Below, piece after piece: positions 1 to 5,842 of a stretch of DNA of 8,474 nt. The notes under the pieces are model-generated. The model was given only the letters and a program-made list of their open reading frames with translations. It searched no databases and was not told the DNA's origin. Location of the stretch: assembly GCA_937896705.1 (NCBI GenBank), contig CALBOC010000275.1:1-8474 (forward strand). Reading direction: 5' to 3'. How positions within the stretch are numbered: position 1 is the first letter of the stretch; each line of letters begins with the position of its first letter. This DNA is from an uncultured Micrococcaceae bacterium. GTDB lineage: Bacteria; Actinomycetota; Actinomycetes; Actinomycetales; Micrococcaceae. The translations under genes were made by a program, and so were the position numbers.

Positions 1-82
1 ATCGCGTACCAAAGTTGAAATAGTGTTCATGCCCTTCATGCTGCACCATCGGATACTGCACCGTTGCGTAGCGCCCTCACGA

Positions 83-120
83 TGTGGATAACACTGCAGA
101 AGTGCTCTCACTGTGGAAAA
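83..120. promoter_or_regulatory. Pair of DnaA-box-like nonamers
   Basis: TGTGGATAA at 83-91 is the exact complement of the classical DnaA box TTATCCACA. TGTGGAAAA at 112-120 is the same nonamer with one change, in the same orientation, and each is followed by C. Their starts are 29 bp apart and both lie upstream of the ThiF-like gene. They may be a DnaA-binding pair or the operator of another regulator. GATAAC (87-92), preceded 17 bp upstream by TTGCGT (64-69), could instead be a weak promoter for the rightward gene. The sequence matches are seen; the function is inferred. Confidence 0.35.
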
Positions 121-173
121 CTTACGGCACGACGCGTCGCGGTCGATCATCATGGTAACACCTTGAATCCAGC

Positions 174-179
174 GAGGAG
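174..179 (+). promoter_or_regulatory. Ribosome binding site of the ThiF-like gene
   Basis: GAGGAG lies five bases before the ATG at 185. It is the strongest Shine-Dalgarno match in the window and fixes the start of the ThiF-like gene. Confidence 0.75.
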
Positions 180-184
180 TCGCC

Positions 185-1303
185 ATGCAAATCAATCCGG
201 GCCTGTCGTTTACCCAACTAGCTGCCACCCACTTCCAAATCGGGTCGGGGTATCGCGCACTTGAGCTGACCGGCGTGACTCAACCAGTTCTAACTTTTCT
301 GCATCGGCTGCGCGATGGGATCGCCGATGGTGAAGAATACCTCGTGGCACAGCACCATCAGGTCTCAGAAATTGACTGTCACCTGCTGCTGACCAAACTC
401 GCGCCGGTACTGGTTTCAACCCCGCAACAGGATCACTTTGTTATGAGTGCAGATCCTGATCATCGCGGTAGTCTGGCTCGTCTGCGGTGTGTCACCCCGG
501 TCTTCAAGGACGGGAAGTTTCACGGACTGACACCGCATGACCGACAGGAGTTCCAAACCCAGCGGCACCGAGCCGCCATTCAGATCTTTGGTTTAGGACG
601 CACCGGAGTTGCCCTGACAAAAATCCTGCAGGATTCTGGACTCGGTCATCTCAGCGTCTGGGATGCGAACCGGGTTAAGAGCGCAGACCTTGGCACAGGA
701 CTTCGCCAGTCCGATATCGGGCAGATTCGTTCACTGGCGACCGCAGCGGCCCTGAACCCACAACATAAACGCCCCAGCGTGCACCCTTCGGGATGGCTTC
801 GACAACCCGAACTGGCCGGGCTGGCCACAGTACATATCACGTTAGGCGGCTTCAGCGTCGAAACTATCCACGCCGCCAAAGACCAACGCCACCCCTATCT
901 TCCCGTGGTGGTAAGAGACGACGAGATCGATATCGGCCCTTGGGTCGTGCAGCAGGGCCACGCATGTCCGCTGTGCCTGGTCTCGGCTGGCACCGTATCG
1001 GGGACTCCCCTGCCACAACGAATGACCGCACTCAGGGAACATGCCGGCGGGATTGAAACTGTCGCCGGTGCACATTTGGTCGCGGGGCTGATCGCCACCG
1101 ATGTGTTGGCCACGGTGGACTCCCAACAGCTGCGGCATCAGGTTCCCCTGACCAAACACGGTGTGGTGCCCGGCATGACCGTCAACACCTTCACCAGGGT
1201 GCATTTAGCCAATGGGTGGGTTCAAACGTTTGAGGTCGATCCGCGACCCGGGTGTTGTGCTGCGTTGCCAGAGCTGAGGATCGCTAGGACATCTGCGCCG
1301 TAG
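185..1303 (+). CDS. ThiF/E1-like family protein (cyclodehydratase-type)
   Basis: A 372-residue protein with an E1-type Rossmann domain. GLGRTG (136-141) is the nucleotide-binding loop, followed by VWDANRV, whose D160 sits where E1 enzymes bind the ribose. The segment IGPWVV (250-255) leading to CPLC (261-264), plus a C-terminal Cys pair (357-358), resembles the zinc-binding cysteines of ThiF-fold proteins related to azole-forming cyclodehydratases. Residues 1-110 resemble the small winged-helix peptide-binding domain that precedes E1 domains in that group, but this is a weak pattern judgement. E1 proteins adenylate a peptide or protein C-terminus or bind a leader peptide; the substrate here is unknown. 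No YcaO, ThiS-like or precursor-peptide gene is visible nearby, so a RiPP role is unproven. The start is set by GAGGAG. The 3' end overlaps uvrD2 convergently by 82 bp, which covers residues from about 347 on, including C357 and C358. Confidence 0.8.
   Translation: MQINPGLSFTQLAATHFQIGSGYRALELTGVTQPVLTFLHRLRDGIADGEEYLVAQHHQVSEIDCHLLLTKLAPVLVSTPQQDHFVMSADPDHRGSLARLRCVTPVFKDGKFHGLTPHDRQEFQTQRHRAAIQIFGLGRTGVALTKILQDSGLGHLSVWDANRVKSADLGTGLRQSDIGQIRSLATAAALNPQHKRPSVHPSGWLRQPELAGLATVHITLGGFSVETIHAAKDQRHPYLPVVVRDDEIDIGPWVVQQGHACPLCLVSAGTVSGTPLPQRMTALREHAGGIETVAGAHLVAGLIATDVLATVDSQQLRHQVPLTKHGVVPGMTVNTFTRVHLANGWVQTFEVDPRPGCCAALPELRIARTSAP
1222..1303. other. Convergent 82-bp coding overlap
   Basis: The ThiF-like gene ends at TAG 1301-1303 on the plus strand, while uvrD2 ends at TGA on the minus strand (plus-strand tca, 1222-1224). 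The shared segment encodes roughly the last 26 residues of both proteins: the final HRDC helix and tail of UvrD2, and the Cys-pair tail of the ThiF-like protein. I see no terminator hairpin between the genes, and there is no non-coding space for one. Confidence 0.85.
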
Positions 1304-3357
1304 CGTTCCAGCTTTTTGGGTCCGATGCCCGGAAGCTGCCGTAACTGCTGCAAATCCGTGGGCATTTTTTCGGCAATGGCGACCAGGGTGGCATCGGTAA
1401 AGACCACGAATGCGGGTACTTTGTCCGCTGTGGAGATGTCTTTCCGCCAACTGACCAAACTATCGAAGACGGCTTGATCGTAGGTGGGTGGACAATCTTG
1501 GCAGCGCCCAATTTTACGTTCCGCACCGCTGGAAAGCACAGCGCCACAGGTACGACATTTGGAGACCTTGGCGCGCCGGGTTTTCGCGGTGCGCTCGGTG
1601 GAGCTGGACGCCGAGCGTGTGGTGGACGGACGGATAGCCTGCAGGAATCGTGACGGGCGTCGGCTGGCACGGCCGCCCGCCGACCGGGACAGTGACCAGG
1701 ACAGGAAGAGCCGGGTTTTGGCTCGCGTGATGCCCACGTAGAACAGGCGGCGCTCTTCGTCCACATTTTTGTCTTCTGTCGCGAAACTGATGGGCATCAA
1801 CCCTTCAGTGAGCCCCACGAGGAAAACCGTATCCCACTCGAGCCCCTTGGCGGAGTGGATCGATGCCAGCGTGACGCCGTCCATCACCGGGGCGTGCTGA
1901 TGTGATGCGCGCTCGTCGAGTTCAGCGACCACCACATCCAGGGTGACTTGGTCTCCGCGTGCTGCGACGAGGTCTTCTGCCAAGTTCACAATCGCGTTGA
2001 GGGATTCCCACCGCTCCCTGACCGCGCCGGACTGCTGTGGTGCTGCCGGGGTGTAGCCCAGCGAAGCCAAGACGTCTTTGATCCGGGTGACGACATCAGC
2101 ACCGGCTACCCCGTCCGCGGATTTCGCCGCAGCACGCAGCTGCAGAATGCCGTCGCGGACTTCCCTGCGGTTGAAGAAGCGTTCGGCACCGCGAACTTGA
2201 TAGGAAATACCAGCGTCCGATAATACTTGTTCAAAAGTGGCAGATTGAGCGTTGGTCCGGAACAACACTGCCATGTCTGAGCCCTTGTGACCCTCAGCCG
2301 TTAGTTGCTGGATCTGTTGGGCCACCCACTCGGCTTCGGCCTGCTCGTGGGTACATTCGGCAAATACGGGCGCCGGCCCGGGGTCGCGTTGGGAGAGTAG
2401 TTCAAGGGGTTGAGGCCAGCGCGGTAACGAGGGCCGATCAGCCCTGGTGCGTTCTTGGAGCAGTCGGTTGGCGAGGTCCACGATTTGGGGGGTCGAACGA
2501 TAATCGCGGATCAGGTTGATCTGTGTGGCGTGGGGGAAGTCTTGGGTGAAGTCCAAGAGGAAATCTGCGGTGGCCCCGGTGAAAGAGTAGATCGTCTGGG
2601 AGGTATCTCCGACCACGCACAGGTCATCTCGGTCGCCTAGCCAACCTTTGAGCAACCGGTATTGCAGCGGGGAAACGTCCTGAAACTCGTCGACCAAAAA
2701 AATCCGATACTGCTTACGGATGGTGGCTGCGATCCGTGGTTCAGATTCTAAAATCCCAACCATGATGAGCAGAACGTCTTCGAAGTCGATCAGCGCGCGA
2801 TCAGATTTGAGATCTTCGTAGGCTTGGAACAGTCGAGTCACAGCGATCATGTCCCACCCGGCAGGCATGGACCGATGACCGGCACGCTGCTGGTAGGTCT
2901 GGGGTGTGAGCATATTGAATTTTGCCCACTCGATCTCCCCGGCCAGGTCACGGATAGTGGCTTTATCGGTGGTCATGCGCAACCGTTGTGCAGCTTCCAT
3001 AATGAGATTGGTCTTGTGATCCACCAAGCGGGGCATATCGCCGCCGACAGCTTGCTGCCAGAAGTACTGCAGTTGACTCAACGCGGCAGCGTGGAAGGTC
3101 CTGGCTTGGACTCCGTGGGCGCCGAGGTCGCGTAATCTGGAGCGCATTTCGGCCGCGGCTCGTGCGGTAAACGTGACGGCCAAAACGTTATAGGGGTTGT
3201 ATACCCCGGTCGCCACGCCGTATGCGATGCGGTGGGTAATGGCCCGGGTTTTCCCGGTGCCGGCACCGGCTAATATGCGGACGGGTCCGGTCAAGGCAGT
3301 TGCAGCTTGGCGCTGCTCGCTGTCGAGACCGGCGAGGATTTCTTCTGGTGTTTGCAA
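1222..3357 (-). CDS. uvrD2: UvrD2-type ATP-dependent DNA helicase
   Basis: A 711-residue superfamily 1A 3'-5' DNA helicase. Motifs in order are GAGTGKT (Walker A, 31-37), VTFTARAAAEM (motif Ia, 61-71), DEFQD (motif II, 223-227), GDTSQ (motif III, 250-254), HSAKGLEW (motif V, 501-508) and EERRLFYVGITRAK (motif VI, from 534). A basic Ser/Arg/Thr-rich linker (about 556-600) leads to a tetracysteine knuckle (C601, C604, C619, C622) and an HRDC domain (about 625-695) containing LPGIGPKKLERYG. The knuckle plus HRDC is the hallmark of actinobacterial UvrD2, as in Mycobacterium, and separates it from UvrD1/PcrA. The start codon is TTG (3357-3355), two bases after the nudC stop, with only a weak Shine-Dalgarno. 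No ATG or GTG lies nearby before Walker A, so translation is probably coupled to nudC. The 3' end overlaps the ThiF-like gene. All catalytic motifs are intact. Confidence 0.95.
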   Translation of the reverse strand: MQTPEEILAGLDSEQRQAATALTGPVRILAGAGTGKTRAITHRIAYGVATGVYNPYNVLAVTFTARAAAEMRSRLRDLGAHGVQARTFHAAALSQLQYFWQQAVGGDMPRLVDHKTNLIMEAAQRLRMTTDKATIRDLAGEIEWAKFNMLTPQTYQQRAGHRSMPAGWDMIAVTRLFQAYEDLKSDRALIDFEDVLLIMVGILESEPRIAATIRKQYRIFLVDEFQDVSPLQYRLLKGWLGDRDDLCVVGDTSQTIYSFTGATADFLLDFTQDFPHATQINLIRDYRSTPQIVDLANRLLQERTRADRPSLPRWPQPLELLSQRDPGPAPVFAECTHEQAEAEWVAQQIQQLTAEGHKGSDMAVLFRTNAQSATFEQVLSDAGISYQVRGAERFFNRREVRDGILQLRAAAKSADGVAGADVVTRIKDVLASLGYTPAAPQQSGAVRERWESLNAIVNLAEDLVAARGDQVTLDVVVAELDERASHQHAPVMDGVTLASIHSAKGLEWDTVFLVGLTEGLMPISFATEDKNVDEERRLFYVGITRAKTRLFLSWSLSRSAGGRASRRPSRFLQAIRPSTTRSASSSTERTAKTRRAKVSKCRTCGAVLSSGAERKIGRCQDCPPTYDQAVFDSLVSWRKDISTADKVPAFVVFTDATLVAIAEKMPTDLQQLRQLPGIGPKKLERYGADVLAILSSGNAAQHPGRGSTSNV

Positions 3358-3359
3358 GG

Positions 3360-4364
3360 CTAGTTCTCTAGGGTTCGTGGTTGCGGCAATGGTCCACCGT
3401 ACCAGTGGCGGATCAGGTGATGGGCAATCGATGAGGCTCCGGGAATAAACATGCGGCCGTTTTCGACTTCGTCACGCAATTGTTCGCGGGTAAACCATTG
3501 AACCTGAGCCATCTCCTCCAGATCAGCTGCAGCGTCGTCTGGTCGCGAGGTGTGGCCCAGAAAGCCCAGCATCAGCGACTGCGGAAAGGGCCAGGGCTGG
3601 GATCCCATATACTTGACCCCGTCAACGATAATGCGTGATTCCTCGTATACTTCGCGTTTCACAGCAGCTTCCAGCGATTCGCCAGGTTCTACAAACCCAG
3701 CCAGGGCCGAGTAGCGTTTATCACCCCAGGCCCGATTATTCCCTAACAGGACGCGGTCGTGGGGGTCGGTAATCAACATGATCACCGCTGGGTCGGTGCG
3801 AGGAAAATGTTGCGTGCCATCCTTGGGACAGACTTGGACCCACCCGGAGGTGCTTAGTTGCGTTTTAGTGCCACATCGTGGGCAGTATCTATTGGCCTTG
3901 TGCCAGTTTGCAATCGCGATGGCTGAAACGAAAATCCCAACGTCACGGTCGTTGAGACCCGCGGCTATATCAGACACCCCGAGCCAATCGATGTAGTCGG
4001 CATGCTCGACATCGAATCCTCCCACCTGTGGGTCAACCAGCTCTGGGGTCGGCTCCGATGATTCGGCAGTGAGCAAAATGATTTCCACGTGTTCGGCAGC
4101 GGGTTCGACAAATTGGCTGTGCTTGGCTCGATGATGGGCTGACCTGCCCAGATAGACCGCGTCGTCGGGAAGGTCGCCCGTTGCCGCGGCCAGGACGATC
4201 TGGCCGGCGTAAATCGGAGCGGTCCGACCGTGGAGCCACAGCACCCGCGTGTTGGGCCGGTCCCACAGTGTGGTCAGCCAGGTTTCATCGTCGCGAAGTT
4301 CGGTACCACGATCCACATCGTCGCGGGCAAGAGGCAAACGTCCAAGATCGGGCAGCATATCCAT
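3360..4364 (-). CDS. nudC: NAD(+)/NADH diphosphatase NudC
   Basis: A 334-residue Nudix hydrolase that splits NAD(H) into NMN(H) and AMP; the family also removes NAD caps from RNA. The diagnostic SQPWPFPQS motif (255-263), which follows the Nudix box and marks the NADH-specific branch, is intact. The Nudix box starts at G223 with E229, R237, E238, E241 and E242 present, but its usual late Gly is Arg (R244). A zinc ribbon precedes it: C161, C164 and C179 are present, but the fourth position is Asp (D182, CPKD) instead of Cys. The N-terminal 150 residues form the variable NudC N-domain. Two starts are possible. The ATG at 4364 has GGAG only 3 bases upstream, while the ATG two codons later (4358) has GGAG at 9 bases, which is the better spacing. 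It is the first gene of a probable nudC-uvrD2 operon. Confidence 0.95.
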   Translation of the reverse strand: MDMLPDLGRLPLARDDVDRGTELRDDETWLTTLWDRPNTRVLWLHGRTAPIYAGQIVLAAATGDLPDDAVYLGRSAHHRAKHSQFVEPAAEHVEIILLTAESSEPTPELVDPQVGGFDVEHADYIDWLGVSDIAAGLNDRDVGIFVSAIAIANWHKANRYCPRCGTKTQLSTSGWVQVCPKDGTQHFPRTDPAVIMLITDPHDRVLLGNNRAWGDKRYSALAGFVEPGESLEAAVKREVYEESRIIVDGVKYMGSQPWPFPQSLMLGFLGHTSRPDDAAADLEEMAQVQWFTREQLRDEVENGRMFIPGASSIAHHLIRHWYGGPLPQPRTLEN

Positions 4365-4453
4365 GGACTCCAGCTTAGTCTTGTCAAGAAGTTTTTCGAC
4401 TCACCACTGGGGTTAGGTCCCAACCTGTGGGCGACCCGCGTAAGGTAGACGTG
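4365..4453. promoter_or_regulatory. Divergent intergenic region, nudC / APH-fold gene
   Basis: This short spacer must carry the start signals for two divergent genes. The 9-bp near-palindrome CTTGTCAAG (4380-4388) contains an exact TTGACA -35 element on the minus strand (4387-4382) and TTGTCA on the plus strand (4381-4386). No good -10 hexamer sits 16-18 bp away on either side. The minus-strand site would place a -10 over the nudC start (ATGGAT), implying a nearly leaderless transcript or a different promoter. On the nudC side GGAG serves as Shine-Dalgarno; on the plus side AAGG (4442-4445) lies 8 bases before ATG 4454. The promoter assignment is tentative. Confidence 0.35.
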
Positions 4454-5842
4454 ATGAAACGTACCGTTATGGAACTTGCAGCACTGGCCTCAGCAGCCAT
4501 GCCTGGGCTCGATATCGTTGAAGCCGCGGCATTTCCGGATGACCCGCGCGCATTTGACTCCGCTATCGTGACCGATGCCGACAATAATCACTGGCGCGTG
4601 CGTTCACCGAGAAACTCTCAAGCGGCATTCCGATTGGAAACCGAAATCCAGGTCTTATCCGGCTTCACTCCGGCCATCCGGGCACATCTGCCATTCCGGG
4701 TGCCATCTGTTGCCGGTGCGGTACAACTCGACTCCTTGCGTACCTTTATTTATCATCAAATGCCGGGCAAACCCGTGGATTTAGACACGGTCACGCGCTC
4801 GGAAGGACAGACCATTGATGACATTGGTCGGATCATCGCCGCAATCCACAAACTGCCCCGTGCGGTCGTTGAAACCGCCGATCTACCGGCATATGGTGCC
4901 GAGCAGTCACGCGCCCGGTTACTATCGGAGCTGGATCAGATGGCGCTCACGGGCAAGGTACCCTCAGCTTTATTGCATCGGTGGGAAAACGCGTTTGAAG
5001 AACGTCCGATGTGGACTTTCACCCCGCGCGTGGTGCACGGAGATTTTGATGAATCCTCATTATTGATTGATCGCAACCGCGCGGTTGGGGTCACAGCATG
5101 GACTGATTTGCATATTGGTGACCCGGCGCGAGATTTTATGTGGTTGGCTTCTACTGATTCTCTCGAATTCCGTGAAGCAGTCCTGTCTGCTTACCATCGG
5201 CATATGGCGGTCCCTTCGGATCGCGTCGATCTCCACATTATGCGCAGGGCTGCTCTGGCCGCTGAATTTTCTCTGGCGAAATATCTGATGTCGGGTATCC
5301 ACGCTTCGAATGACGAAGTGATTGCTGAAGCGGAAGCCATGTTGTGCGAGCTGGCCGCAGACATTGACCGAACCGGTGGTCAAGATATCGGCCAACAATT
5401 CTGGGAACCCTCAGCTGAGGTAGCAGCCGAAGATGACGTGGTGATTGCCTCCGACGAAGAACACGTGCCTCAAACTGTTGCCGCCCGCAAGGTTGCCACC
5501 CCTGCTGAGCACTCCGAGACTGCCCAGCCACCCGTGGCCGATGAATACCCTGATGCATCAGCAGCGGATCCTGCTGAAACACAAGACGAGCGTCCTACTC
5601 CCGCTGCGAGCCGCGAGCACGAGCCAGAAGAGCCTCCACTTCCGGAGACCGCCAAGGCTGCCGAGCCTGCTGAAACACCCGACCCGGCCGGTGTGTCGGC
5701 TGACGCCGAAGAACATCGGGCTCAGCTGATTGTCCATGAATTGTCCGAGGATGACGAGGTCGTACCCCACCAGGAGGTTGAGGACCAAGATACTCAGCCG
5801 ATCTCTTGGCAAGCAGTACGTCAGAACTTAGAACGGGACTAG
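4454..5842 (+). CDS. APH-fold phosphotransferase-like protein, probable pseudokinase
   Basis: A 462-residue protein whose first 320 or so residues follow the aminoglycoside phosphotransferase/choline kinase fold. HGD (195-197) and GDPARDF (222-228) are in the expected places, and LETE (61-64) probably supplies the helix-C Glu. Other key residues are changed: the strand-3 Lys is Arg (R50, WRVRSP), the metal-binding Asn five residues after the HGD Asp is Ser (S202), and the metal-binding Asp 18 residues after it is Ala (A215, in TAW). Phosphotransfer is therefore doubtful. Residues 322-445 are rich in Glu, Asp, Ala and Pro and look disordered; the protein ends in a less biased segment (DTQPISWQAVRQNLERD). 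ATG 4454 is chosen because AAGG lies 8 bases upstream and MKRTVMELAALASAAMPGLD fits a domain start; GTG 4427 would add nine residues. The gene is convergent with adnB, sharing a CTAG. The substrate or partner is unknown. Confidence 0.8.
   Translation: MKRTVMELAALASAAMPGLDIVEAAAFPDDPRAFDSAIVTDADNNHWRVRSPRNSQAAFRLETEIQVLSGFTPAIRAHLPFRVPSVAGAVQLDSLRTFIYHQMPGKPVDLDTVTRSEGQTIDDIGRIIAAIHKLPRAVVETADLPAYGAEQSRARLLSELDQMALTGKVPSALLHRWENAFEERPMWTFTPRVVHGDFDESSLLIDRNRAVGVTAWTDLHIGDPARDFMWLASTDSLEFREAVLSAYHRHMAVPSDRVDLHIMRRAALAAEFSLAKYLMSGIHASNDEVIAEAEAMLCELAADIDRTGGQDIGQQFWEPSAEVAAEDDVVIASDEEHVPQTVAARKVATPAEHSETAQPPVADEYPDASAADPAETQDERPTPAASREHEPEEPPLPETAKAAEPAETPDPAGVSADAEEHRAQLIVHELSEDDEVVPHQEVEDQDTQPISWQAVRQNLERD
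5570..5678 (+). repeat. 13-bp direct repeat in the acidic tail
   Basis: CCTGCTGAAACAC occurs at 5570-5582 and 5666-5678, both in frame, encoding [DE]PAET[QP]D (residues 372-378 and 404-410 counted from ATG 4454). It fits a low-complexity tail that grew by local duplication rather than a mobile element. Confidence 0.6.
5839..5842. other. Shared CTAG: overlapping stop codons of convergent genes
   Basis: The plus-strand APH-fold gene stops at TAG 5840-5842 and the minus-strand adnB stops at TAG (plus-strand cta 5839-5841). The palindrome CTAG serves both, so the genes overlap by four bases. No intergenic DNA is left for a terminator. Confidence 0.95.

Larger units (their letters stand above)
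1..184. other. Upstream gene-poor region
   Basis: No convincing complete gene lies here. On the minus strand a frame is open from about position 70 to the window edge and would begin either with GTG/ATG (reading MVQHEGHEHYFNFGTR) or, in another frame, with MKGMNTISTLVRD. Neither has a good Shine-Dalgarno sequence and I recognise neither, so a divergent gene starting here is only a possibility. Plus-strand frames close within the first 91 bases. The rest holds two TGTGGAWAA nonamers (83-91 and 112-120) and the leader of the ThiF-like gene. A short plus-strand frame starting at 64 and running into the next gene shows no family features and is treated as chance. Confidence 0.5.

Noticed and set aside
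842..1204. 120-codon open frame, minus strand, inside the ThiF-like gene
   Set aside because: Antisense to a gene with clear E1 motifs; no ribosome site or recognisable domain.
1284..1766. 160-codon open frame, minus strand, in another frame of uvrD2
   Set aside because: It overlaps motif VI, the cysteine knuckle and HRDC of UvrD2 in a different frame; its Pro/Ser/Arg-rich product is typical of a frame shadow.
4427..4453. GTG start nine codons earlier for the APH-fold gene
   Set aside because: ATG 4454 has AAGG at 8 bases and a natural domain start; the extra residues look like leader sequence.
5570..5678. Direct repeat as a mobile-element footprint
   Set aside because: Both copies are in frame in a low-complexity tail, and no transposase or inverted repeats are nearby.
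4454..5842. Aminoglycoside resistance gene
   Set aside because: Only the fold matches; metal-binding residues are changed and the context is chromosomal repair genes.
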